From Streptosporangium amethystogenes (GTDB lineage Bacteria; Actinomycetota; Actinomycetes; Streptosporangiales; Streptosporangiaceae), in contig NZ_JOEQ01000003.1 of the NCBI RefSeq assembly GCF_000721075.1, forward strand, positions 62,001 through 126,000: a stretch of DNA of 64,000 nt, in the 5' to 3' direction. A program made the position numbers and the translations under genes. This document shows, piece after piece, positions 24,669 through 32,565 of the stretch. The notes under the pieces are model-generated. The model had not been told where the DNA came from. It saw nothing but the letters and a program-made list of their open reading frames with translations, and made no database searches. Each line of letters opens with the position of its first letter. Within the stretch, counting starts at the first letter, position 1.

Positions 24669-25232
24669 ATGCGTATGAACCTTGGGAAAAGCCTGTTGCG
24701 GATCGCCATGGGGATGGCCCTCACGCTACCGCTCGTCGCCTCAACTCCCGCCTCTGCCGCCTCCACGGAGGCCGCCCCCTACACCCGGATCACCATAAAC
24801 AAGATCATCGCATGGCGAACGCTGTCGAACAACGGCGACGTGATCTTCGTCAAGATCTCCGGCCCCGGGATAATGCCGCTTCTCGACATGACCTACCGTG
24901 TCTGGCCGGCGGCAGGTGGTAGCCGGTTCACGGCTTCGGGTAGGTGCGACAGTTTCGACGGGACTCCGTGCCCACCGGGTACCCGCGACGAGTCGGGCAC
25001 GTTGACCTCCACTCCGTACAAGCCGGTGTTCACCGCCAAAGGCGGCGTGGCCACCATCAACATCCGCCGCGACAACGAATACGCCTCCGATGACGACCTC
25101 TTCATCCAATCCTTCCATCTCAATCCGCTGACCCAGGAGAGCCGCTACACCCTGCGGCCGAACGCCGGCAGGACCGACACCTCCGACTACCAGGTCGACA
25201 TGACGCTGACACCTAGCTCGTCGCCGTTCTGA
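24669..25232 (+). CDS. Secreted protein of unknown function
   Basis: The 187-residue protein has a clear Sec signal peptide (MRMNLGKSLLRIAMGMALTL, cleavage near ASA-AS at residue 31). The mature part is predicted to be beta-rich: it has alternating hydrophobic residues, two cysteines close together (RCDSFDGTPC) that may form a disulfide, and an Asp/Glu-rich NEYASDDDLF segment. I recognise no family. It is convergent with the large nSTAND-WD40 gene across 93 bp. An upstream ribosome binding site is weak. Confidence 0.7.
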   Translation: MRMNLGKSLLRIAMGMALTLPLVASTPASAASTEAAPYTRITINKIIAWRTLSNNGDVIFVKISGPGIMPLLDMTYRVWPAAGGSRFTASGRCDSFDGTPCPPGTRDESGTLTSTPYKPVFTAKGGVATINIRRDNEYASDDDLFIQSFHLNPLTQESRYTLRPNAGRTDTSDYQVDMTLTPSSSPF

Positions 25233-25325
25233 CCCACCCGAAAACCTCAGCCTCCGCACGAGGGAATCCCACCGTTCGAAGGAGCGACGGCAACAACACG
25301 AAGAGCGCACGCCGCCCCTCATCCA

Positions 25326-28300
25326 TCACCATCTGCCGGGCGCTGATCCCCCGCTGCCGATATCGAGGCGCCGCCCGGCGCCCGGTGCCCCGGTACGGCC
25401 CCCTCGACATGTATCCAGGTAAGGCAGCTCAGGGATATGGACATCCCACTCAAGGCGGGACAGTGCCCCATCTTCGGCGCAGATCGCCGCAGCAGCGGCG
25501 TTCGGGGCGACGGTGATCTCCAGCAGCCTTCCATCCTGATGGGAGATGAGCAGCGCCGTTCGGTTGAATGCCACGGTGGCGACGAGGTCGGAGGTGAGTT
25601 CGATCCTGGAGCCGATCTGCCGGTGCCCGTGCCACTCCCACAGCGTGATGTCCTTGTCGGAGATGGAGGCGAACATGCCGCCCTGCGGGTAGGGCACGAG
25701 GGCGGAGACGGCCATCGTGTGCGCGACCTGCGGCGGGGCGAGTTGCTCGCGCAGTTCCCCGGTCCAGAACGTCACACGACCGGACGCGTCACCGGTTGCG
25801 GCCACGTTCCGCGACAGGATCACCTCTCCCTGAGCGCGGGCGTCGGCCCGGTACGGCGACACCTTCCCGGTGACGAGGTCCAGCAGTGCTCCCTCGGTTC
25901 CAGGCAACCGGCGCATATCGGTGAGGAAGGATCCCTCGCGGGCCAGCAATCGCCGTCCGTCGGGTAGGAAGGTCACGCCCGCGGCGTCCATCCCGATGCT
26001 CCTGAGCCACGTCCGGCTCCCGACGTCCCACAGTTCGAGTTCGTCGACGTCGTCCTGGCTGCCGGAGAAGGAGCTCACCGCCACGGTCCTTCCGTCGGGG
26101 GAGAAGACCAGATCGCGTACTCCATCCGCCGACCGACGCCTCACTGTGAAGCCGCCTGTGCGGGCTCTCGTCGCAACATCCCAAAACGTCACCGCGGCCG
26201 ATTGGGCGTGGATGAGCGCCAGCGTGCGTCCGTCGGGGCTGAACACCGGCGAGTACGGCCCCGCCTCGGGAAGAGCTGGATCTTTGGGTTCCGCCCCCGG
26301 AAGAGGCAGGTCATCCGGCTGGATCGCGGCGCCGAGGGGTTTCCGGGTGGCGACGTCCCAGATCTTGACCTCCCAGCCCTCCTGCTTGCCGGTCGCCACG
26401 GCCAGGAAGCGGCCGTCGGGGCTGAAGCGCCGCTCGTCGCTTCCCGGGGCGAACGTGCCGAGCGTGGTGGTGTGCGCTGAGAGATCGTACGTCTGCACCG
26501 TCCCGAACGGGTCCGCCACTCGGAGGAGGCGCCCGTCGTGGGAGATCCGATGAAGCGGAACCAGTATCCCCGGGGGGAGCGAGAGGCTCGCCAACAGCAT
26601 GCCGTCGGACATGCCCTTGCGTATGCTCCACAGGTTCACCCGATCCTCGCTGTCCGTCCCGGTGAGGAAACGGCCGTCGCCGCTGAACTCCAGCCGTTCG
26701 GCGGGCGCGTACATGGGTGCCTCTGTCGCCTCCTTGCCGGTCGAGGTGTCGAACAGCAGGACACCGTCCTCTCGGGCGGAGACGGCGAGCAGCCGGCCAT
26801 CCGGGCTGAACGCGCCGGTGGTGGCATTGGGCGGCAACCAGGGTGCGTCGACGCGTTCGCCACGTACAAGGTCCCACAGCTCAAGGCGACGGGCAGACCA
26901 CGAACCACCGGTGGCCGCGGCGTCCGAGCCGGATGTCTCCTCCGCGATCAGGTCCCGAGCCCGGGGAGGGATCACCAGCGCGAGCCGGTCGTCCGGACTG
27001 ATGTGAACGACCTCTTCGGACAGTACCCGGGTGTGCCTCTCGACGTCCCACGTCTCCGTGGCGCCCAGTCGCGAGATGGTCAGGAAACGGCCACTGGGGC
27101 TGAACCATATGTCGGGCTGGTCCGGATCCTGCCAGGAGATGAGGGGGGAGCCGCCCGGCGCCGGGCCGTGGACCGGCCACAGCCACACCCCGGAGAGGTC
27201 CGCCACCGCCACGGTGCGCGTTCCGGGTCTGAACGCGAGAGCCAGGACCTCCCGCTCCCAGCGCACGCCGGCGACCTGCTTCTTCCGGGCGAGGTCGTGG
27301 ACGCGAAGGGTGCCCGGCTCGCCCGTCCGGCCGGGAGTGTAGGACGCCAGTTCGGCTCCGTCGGAGCTGAGCGTGTACAGCGACCCTGCGGTGCCGTGTG
27401 GGTCGGTGAAGGCGTCGACCATCGGGCTCGCCATCGAGTCGACCAGCTCTCCCCTGGCCTCGGAGACAGGGGAGATCCGCCACGCCGCGGCGCTCAGCCG
27501 GCGGGCCAGCCCCGGATCGGTCAGGCGCAGGGTTGCGGCGCGTTGCGCCACCAGCCGGGCCGTCGTCTCCTCCAGCCGTTCCCGGGCGAGGTCGGCCTGC
27601 CGTACGGCGTCCACCGACGCGGCCACGGAAATGATCAGCAGCACGGCCAGGGCGGCCACGATGCCGGACCGCAGGCGCGAGGCACGCCGGGCACGGGCCG
27701 CGCTCACCCGGAGGAAGTCGTTCTCCAGGGGCGTGAGATCGTCGCGGTGTTCCGACTCGGCGAGCAGTTTCTCGGCGACGGTCAGGCGCACGCCCCGATA
27801 CAGGGCGCCGACGTCGTGGCCGTGCTCGGCCCAGGACGCGGCCGCCTGGGACAGCTGCCGGTGCGCGCGCAGACGATCGCGACCCTCGTCGACCCAGCCC
27901 CGCAGCCGTGGCCACGCCCCGATGAGGGCCTCGTGGGCCACCTCCACGGTGTCCTGATGAAGCGTCAACAGCCGGGCGCCGACCAGTAGCTCGATGACGA
28001 GTCCCGTGTCGACGTCTCCCAGAGGATCCAGTTCCGCGCGGGAGACCGGACGGCGGGTGTCCTCGGCCTGCTCTCCAGGGTTGATCAGCCGGAGCAAAAC
28101 GCGCCTGGCGATTCTGGCCTGGGCCGGGGAGAGGCGCCCGTACAGCTCCTCGGCGGTGTGACTGGTCGCCCCCTGCACCCTGCCCACGCTCTCGTAGGCA
28201 TCGAGCGTCAGCATCTTGCCCCGACGACGCCGCCAGGTCTCACGCAGCGCGTGCGACATCAGCGGCAGCGCGCCGGGCTCGTCGGCGACGTCAGCGATGA

Positions 28301-29177
28301 TCGCCGCAGTCAGCGCGCGTTCGACCGTGAGGCCGTCGGCCATGGCCGGCCGCACGATCGCCTCCCGCAACTCGTCCCTGGTCATGGCCCCGACCAGCAG
28401 GCTGGCGTCGCGCAGGGATTCGGCGAGCTCGCGGTGCTCGCTGCAGCGCCCGTAGAAATCGGCCCGGACGGCTATGATCACCCGCACTGTGCTCGCCGGA
28501 CGTCGTGCACCGACGAGCATGTCCACGAACTCCGCACGCTCGCGCCGGTCGCGGCAGAGCGCGAACACCTCCTCGAACTGGTCCACCACCACTACCGGTG
28601 ATCCGTCGGCGGACTCGTCGACGCGCAGCCGGTCGGCGTGACGCATCGGATGGTCGCCCGGGGTGATGACCACTACCTCCGGCGGTGAGAACGACGACGC
28701 CCGCAGGGCCGGCACGACCCCGGCCCGCAGCAAGGAGGACTTGCCGCTGCCGGACGGCCCGAAAACCGCCACGAAGCGGCGCAGTTCCAGCAGGTCCACT
28801 ACTTCCCGAACCAACCGTTCGCGCCCGAAGAAACGGGCCGCGTCCTCGGCATCGTAGGAGGCCAGGCCCAGGTAGGACGGCACAGCCCCATCGTCGTCTC
28901 GCATTTCACGCGCCAGTTCCGCGGTCACGTCGCGCCAGCGGGTTTCCCATTCCGCCAGGTCGCCACCGCACGCCTCCACGTAGGCGAGGACGATCTGCAG
29001 CGAGGGCAGGCGTTCGCCGGCGGCCGCTTGGGACAGGGTGGTGACCGAATAACCCACGCGCCGCGCCATGTCCCGGTAGGTGATGCCACCGGCCTCCTGG
29101 CGAAGTTTCCGTAGTGCGTAGGCGAAACCCGGGACAGGTCCCTCCGCGGGATCCAGCGGTCTTTCGCGACGACCCAC
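25326..29177 (-). CDS. HTH-nSTAND-WD40 signalling NTPase
   Basis: This is a 1283-residue multidomain protein. Residues 15-85 form an XRE-like helix-turn-helix (ALRKLRQEAGGITYRDMARR, SVTTLSQAAAGERLPS). Residues about 100-420 are an nSTAND1-type NTPase with Walker A GPSGSGKS (140-147), Walker B VVVVDQFEE (195-203), ADFYGR and the PLMSHALRETW block. A hydrophobic helix near residue 505 may anchor it in the membrane. From about residue 570 to the end there are many WD40-like blades (FSPDGRFLAV, FSPDGRTVAV repeats). Such proteins couple ligand sensing by the propeller to NTPase-driven assembly. There is no attached effector domain besides the HTH. The start matches those of related proteins. Confidence 0.9.
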   Translation of the reverse strand: MGRRERPLDPAEGPVPGFAYALRKLRQEAGGITYRDMARRVGYSVTTLSQAAAGERLPSLQIVLAYVEACGGDLAEWETRWRDVTAELAREMRDDDGAVPSYLGLASYDAEDAARFFGRERLVREVVDLLELRRFVAVFGPSGSGKSSLLRAGVVPALRASSFSPPEVVVITPGDHPMRHADRLRVDESADGSPVVVVDQFEEVFALCRDRRERAEFVDMLVGARRPASTVRVIIAVRADFYGRCSEHRELAESLRDASLLVGAMTRDELREAIVRPAMADGLTVERALTAAIIADVADEPGALPLMSHALRETWRRRRGKMLTLDAYESVGRVQGATSHTAEELYGRLSPAQARIARRVLLRLINPGEQAEDTRRPVSRAELDPLGDVDTGLVIELLVGARLLTLHQDTVEVAHEALIGAWPRLRGWVDEGRDRLRAHRQLSQAAASWAEHGHDVGALYRGVRLTVAEKLLAESEHRDDLTPLENDFLRVSAARARRASRLRSGIVAALAVLLIISVAASVDAVRQADLARERLEETTARLVAQRAATLRLTDPGLARRLSAAAWRISPVSEARGELVDSMASPMVDAFTDPHGTAGSLYTLSSDGAELASYTPGRTGEPGTLRVHDLARKKQVAGVRWEREVLALAFRPGTRTVAVADLSGVWLWPVHGPAPGGSPLISWQDPDQPDIWFSPSGRFLTISRLGATETWDVERHTRVLSEEVVHISPDDRLALVIPPRARDLIAEETSGSDAAATGGSWSARRLELWDLVRGERVDAPWLPPNATTGAFSPDGRLLAVSAREDGVLLFDTSTGKEATEAPMYAPAERLEFSGDGRFLTGTDSEDRVNLWSIRKGMSDGMLLASLSLPPGILVPLHRISHDGRLLRVADPFGTVQTYDLSAHTTTLGTFAPGSDERRFSPDGRFLAVATGKQEGWEVKIWDVATRKPLGAAIQPDDLPLPGAEPKDPALPEAGPYSPVFSPDGRTLALIHAQSAAVTFWDVATRARTGGFTVRRRSADGVRDLVFSPDGRTVAVSSFSGSQDDVDELELWDVGSRTWLRSIGMDAAGVTFLPDGRRLLAREGSFLTDMRRLPGTEGALLDLVTGKVSPYRADARAQGEVILSRNVAATGDASGRVTFWTGELREQLAPPQVAHTMAVSALVPYPQGGMFASISDKDITLWEWHGHRQIGSRIELTSDLVATVAFNRTALLISHQDGRLLEITVAPNAAAAAICAEDGALSRLEWDVHIPELPYLDTCRGGRTGAPGAGRRLDIGSGGSAPGRW

Positions 29178-29600
29178 TGTTCAGGCGCTCCACCCACTGG
29201 ACGACAAAGGTCGCTAGAGAAATTGAAACTACATAATCGTCCGCACCGGCGCGACTTTCTCGACCGATTTCCCGCAGGGGTGACATCTGGCCGGCCTGCC
29301 CGGGACGCGACGTCCGAGGGGCAAGCCGACGGGCACACGCACGGGTACGCGGGCACCGCGTCTTGACGTAGACGGTACCCACCGGGTCCACCTGCCGCTG
29401 GTCGGCGAGGTCGTCGATCGCACCCTCGATCTGTTTGTTTGGGGCTCTGAACAGGGCTGCCGAACAAACAGGCGCCGCATAACTTCGGGCTTCGAAGGCC
29501 GTCGGACGACAGCGAGTGCGATACAGGCCCGCGTTTCGCCCGATGGCGCATCGGCCGGCAGCAGAGTGCCGCCGGCGAGACCAGAGGAAGGACGGCAAGC
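29178..29600. other. Divergent intergenic region with an inverted repeat
   Basis: This 423-bp region separates the nSTAND gene from a secreted-protein gene. It contains an 11-of-12 matched inverted repeat: CTGTTTGTTTGG (29431-29442) and CCGAACAAACAG (29460-29471), with a 17-base spacer. No U-run follows, so an operator is more likely than a terminator. The part near 29220-29240 is AT-rich. The ribosome binding site GAGGAAGG lies just before the gene at 29601. Confidence 0.5.
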
Positions 29601-30008
29601 ATGAACATGCGTCAAAAAGCAGGACTGGCCCTGGCCGCGAGTACCGCGGTCATGACCTTGGCCACTACGGCGCCGGCCCATGCGGCCCCCGTGACGCGCT
29701 CCGCGCACGTCATGGTCGTGCAGACGGCATCGGAGAACCTCGCTCCCACGCTGGGAGCGGTCACTCCGGCGACCGTGGCAGCGGCGAAGAAGTTCTCATG
29801 CAGCCGGGTGAAGGGCTGGAAGCAGCGGCTGGCCTGCCACGCCGTGATGAAGGCAGGCGGCGCGTGGGTGTGGGCGAAGCTGGAGAAGGAGGCGAAGAAG
29901 GGATGGGCCAGCTACTCCGCGGCGTTCAACTCGCTCCCCAGGATCTTCAGGTCCTTGCTGTGGAACCACAAGAGGTACTTCTACTGCCTCCTCTCGCCCT
30001 GGTGCTGA
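29601..30008 (+). CDS. Small secreted cationic cysteine-containing protein
   Basis: The 135-residue precursor has a Sec signal peptide (residues 1-28, cleavage after AHA). The mature protein is Lys- and Trp-rich with four cysteines: FSCSRVKGWKQRLACHAVM around residues 67-82, and YCLLSPWC at the extreme C-terminus. Two disulfides are likely. The middle (WVWAKLEKEAKKGWASYSAAF) would form an amphipathic helix. The net charge is strongly positive. I recognise no family. An antimicrobial or surface role is possible but unproven. A hairpin terminator follows. Confidence 0.7.
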   Translation: MNMRQKAGLALAASTAVMTLATTAPAHAAPVTRSAHVMVVQTASENLAPTLGAVTPATVAAAKKFSCSRVKGWKQRLACHAVMKAGGAWVWAKLEKEAKKGWASYSAAFNSLPRIFRSLLWNHKRYFYCLLSPWC

Positions 30009-30058
30009 CAAGGTTCCCCAGGCTCAACGGCCCCCGGATCCGCACAGCAAGCCGTTTC

Positions 30059-30086
30059 CCCGTGCCGTCCGCCGAGACGGCACGGG
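30059..30086 (+). terminator. Hairpin terminator after the small cationic secreted protein
   Basis: A perfect 11-bp stem, CCCGTGCCGTC (30059-30069) and GACGGCACGGG (30076-30086), closes a six-base loop. There is no U-run, which is common for actinomycete terminators. Confidence 0.7.
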
Positions 30087-30168
30087 CCCCGGTGACCGCG
30101 CCCGCGGATCGCTGTCCCACGTTTCGAACACCGTTCTCGTAGAGAGCCGACACCAGGAGACAGTCCCC

Positions 30169-30507
30169 ATGCTCGGCACACTGAAAATCTCCACTGCCGT
30201 CGTCGTCGCCTCGGCGGCCCTCGCCCTGGCGCCTGCGGGCGCGGCCAACGCGGCACCGGCGACGACCGCCGGTACGGGGCCGGCGTCCGCGTCGGCCGGC
30301 ACCGCTCCGTCCTGCGTCAAGCGCCAGTTGGTCATTCGTCAGGGAGTCAGGCTGACGAACAAGTGCGGCAGGACGATGAGGGTGAAGGTGCTCGTCAAGC
30401 GAGGCAAGGACAGCTGGTGCTTCACCATGAAGAACAATCAGCGGAGATTCTGGGCGTTCGTCCCGCAAGCCGCGTTCGCGAAGTACGAAAGAACCGTCAC
30501 CTGCTGA
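30169..30507 (+). CDS. Secreted protein with a tendamistat-like cysteine framework
   Basis: The 112-residue precursor has a Sec signal peptide (cleavage near ANA-AP, residue 28) and an Ala/Thr/Gly-rich propeptide-like linker. The mature domain has four cysteines with separations of 17, 18 and 28. Tendamistat, the Streptomyces alpha-amylase inhibitor, has 16, 18 and 28. The strand after the second Cys (RTMRVKVLVK) also lines up with TVTVKVVYE in tendamistat. The inhibitory Trp-Arg-Tyr is absent; IRQ stands in the corresponding place. A two-disulfide beta sandwich is therefore likely, but amylase inhibition is not. The domain is strongly basic. A strong terminator follows directly. Confidence 0.65.
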   Translation: MLGTLKISTAVVVASAALALAPAGAANAAPATTAGTGPASASAGTAPSCVKRQLVIRQGVRLTNKCGRTMRVKVLVKRGKDSWCFTMKNNQRRFWAFVPQAAFAKYERTVTC

Positions 30508-30512
30508 AAGCG

Positions 30513-30542
30513 GCTCCCGCCGGGCGCGTGCCCGGCGGGAGC
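30513..30542 (+). terminator. Hairpin terminator
   Basis: A perfect 13-bp stem, GCTCCCGCCGGGC (30513-30525) and GCCCGGCGGGAGC (30530-30542), with loop GCGT, starts six bases after the stop codon of the tendamistat-like gene. Confidence 0.85.
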
Positions 30543-30761
30543 GCTACCCGTCGGTAGACGAGCGGCTCCGGCCCATCACCTGCCCCAACCCTCGAACTCC
30601 CGGTCGAACCTATTCCCAATGTATCGAACGCGTGATCCAAAACTTCTGGACCAGGGCTCCGATCGAGGTTACGATCTTGCTGTTCGCCGGCCGTGTCGAT
30701 CGGCCGGCTCTTCACGCTGACGGGGCGCGAAGGCGCCCCATGACTGGACGGGAGATCGCCC

Positions 30762-31799
30762 TTGAGGCATGCACTGATCGCGTTGGGTATCGGCTTGAGC
30801 GTGTTGGGTTCCACCGTCGTCGCCGGGCCGGCACAGGCAGCGAGTGTGCTGGTGGTCCCGCTGGCTCCCACGGTGCCGACGGCTCAGCAGGTCGCGAGCT
30901 TCTGGCTCGCCGACGGGGCCGCCAACCTGAAGAACGCCACGCCGTACGCCGTGCAGGCCGTGGTCACCGGAGAACGCCTGTCCACGGACATCGTCCCGGA
31001 CGGCCTCCCGTTTTCCATCCCGCCAGTGGAGGGGGCGGTCTCGCCGGAGGCGACCTCGGGCAAGGTGTTCTTCATCGGCAGCGACCTCCAGCCGCACTGG
31101 TGCACCGGCACATCCGTGCAGTCGAAATACCGGAACCTCGTCGCGACGGCAGGTCACTGCCTGTTGGACGTCGAGGCCCCGGCCGGCGCGCTCGCCAAGT
31201 GGGTCTTCGTCCCCGACTACTCCGAGGGCGCGACCCCGTTCGGCCTGTACGTCGGGAAGCAGGGCCTCGTTCACTATGACTTCGACGACATCCGGGACTA
31301 CGACCGCGACCTCGCCTTCGTCACCGTGTACAACGGCGTCTTCCTCTCCTCTCCGGACGTACTGACCGATACCGGGAAACTGGCCGAGAACGTCGGCGGC
31401 CAGGGGGTCACGTTCAACCAGCCGCTCGCGCCCACGGTCGACGTCTTCGGCTACCCCGCCGGCCCCAACCCCGACAGCAGTCAGCCCTACACGGGCGAGA
31501 GCCTCGAACGGTCGACCGGATCGACGTTCACGATGAAGGTCACGGGCCTCCCCGCGGACCGGCCCATCGGGGTGGACTCCCCGTTCACCGGTGAAGGCTC
31601 ACTCGGCTCCTCGTGGCTGACCCAGTACACGGACGACACCCGCACCGGCTATCTCAACGGCATCACGATCAGCGTTTCCGACACCGATGGCGACAACCGG
31701 TACGACACCGGCGTCTCGCCGTACTTCGACCGTGAGTTGCTCACGGTCTACCAGAAGGCCGCCAACCTCTGGACCGGCACCATCCGCTCCGTCGTTTAG
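30762..31799 (+). CDS. Secreted trypsin-like serine protease
   Basis: This 345-residue exoprotein has a signal peptide (cleavage after AQA, about residue 26) and an extended N-terminal prodomain. It has a chymotrypsin-fold catalytic part with His in NLVATAGHC (near 130), Asp in DYDRDLAFV (near 183) and a Ser region FTGEGSLGSSWL (near 280), where the usual GxSGG is altered to GSLGSSW. The start is TTG with GGGAG seven bases upstream. It resembles the V8/glutamyl-endopeptidase-like secreted peptidases of actinomycetes. The modified Ser loop leaves activity uncertain. A GC-rich hairpin follows the gene. Confidence 0.8.
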   Translation: MRHALIALGIGLSVLGSTVVAGPAQAASVLVVPLAPTVPTAQQVASFWLADGAANLKNATPYAVQAVVTGERLSTDIVPDGLPFSIPPVEGAVSPEATSGKVFFIGSDLQPHWCTGTSVQSKYRNLVATAGHCLLDVEAPAGALAKWVFVPDYSEGATPFGLYVGKQGLVHYDFDDIRDYDRDLAFVTVYNGVFLSSPDVLTDTGKLAENVGGQGVTFNQPLAPTVDVFGYPAGPNPDSSQPYTGESLERSTGSTFTMKVTGLPADRPIGVDSPFTGEGSLGSSWLTQYTDDTRTGYLNGITISVSDTDGDNRYDTGVSPYFDRELLTVYQKAANLWTGTIRSVV

Positions 31800-31813
31800 C
31801 CGGCTCCCGTTCC

Positions 31814-31845
31814 CACCGCGTCCGCCCAGAGGGGCGGGCGCGGTG
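31814..31845 (+). terminator. Hairpin terminator after the protease gene
   Basis: A 14-bp stem with one G-U pair, CACCGCGTCCGCCC (31814-31827) and GGGCGGGCGCGGTG (31832-31845), closes the tetraloop AGAG. It lies 15 bases after the stop. Confidence 0.75.
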
Positions 31846-31991
31846 TCACGGTCCAACGGGGTGCACAAGGACGTTCTGTGATCTTTGGTGGCCGATCCCG
31901 AGATCGCAGGAGATTCGCTACGGGGGGTCGTAGCTTCTTCCCGGCCGGATGCGCGGGTGGACGACGCCGCTCCCGCCGTACGCGCCCGGAA

Positions 31992-32453
31992 TCAGATGGG
32001 TTCCAGTACGAACATGAGGTGCTCGTGCTCGCCGTGCCGGACCGTCTCGACGCGCCGGAAGCCGCACCTCTCCAGCAGTCGCACCGAGCCGGTGTTCCCG
32101 CTGAAGGGGTCGGCGTAGAGCGGGCGGATCGGCTCCTCCTGTCGTAGGTAGAGCGTCAGCGCCCGGGTGCCGACGCCCCGGCCCCAGAACCGCCGGCCGA
32201 ACACGTATCCGATGAAGCGCTTCTCCTCCTCCCACCAGGACACGATGTTGCCGGCCACCTCGCCGTCCACGGTGACCGTCCGCACCATGGCCGTGGAATC
32301 CCCGAGGACTCTCGTGGCCCAGTGGGTCATGAAGCGTTCCCGCTCCCGAGGGACGAACTTCGACCGCCGGACCGTCTCGGGATCGTGCTCATGCTCGAAG
32401 AACAGCTCCAGATCGGCCTCTTCGACATCCCTCAACCGCACATCGTCGCTCAT
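31992..32453 (-). CDS. GNAT-family N-acetyltransferase
   Basis: The 153-residue protein is a single GNAT domain of the RimJ/RimL-like type. It begins VRLRDVEEADLELFFEHEHD, has the acetyl-CoA pyrophosphate motif RFWGRGVGTRAL (near residue 98) and ends with GNTGSVRLLERCGFRRVET. The ATG at 32453 gives the usual N-terminus. Substrates of this group are amino groups of small molecules or protein N-termini; none can be assigned. It lies between two unrelated units, downstream of the MFS gene on the same strand but separated from it by a strong terminator. Confidence 0.88.
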   Translation of the reverse strand: MSDDVRLRDVEEADLELFFEHEHDPETVRRSKFVPRERERFMTHWATRVLGDSTAMVRTVTVDGEVAGNIVSWWEEEKRFIGYVFGRRFWGRGVGTRALTLYLRQEEPIRPLYADPFSGNTGSVRLLERCGFRRVETVRHGEHEHLMFVLEPI

Positions 32454-32517
32454 GCCGAGCGACTGTGGCACAGCGGTACGACAATTCCGGCGCACAGCCC
32501 CGCACCGCCGAAAGTCA

Positions 32518-32547
32518 GGGGCCCGGGACGTCGTCGTCCCGGGCCCC
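32518..32547 (-). terminator. Hairpin terminator after the MFS gene
   Basis: A perfect 13-bp stem (GGGGCCCGGGACG at 32518-32530, CGTCCCGGGCCCC at 32535-32547) with a four-base loop lies 18 bases after the stop of the minus-strand MFS gene. Confidence 0.85.
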
Positions 32548-32565
32548 CTGACCCGGTGACGGCGG

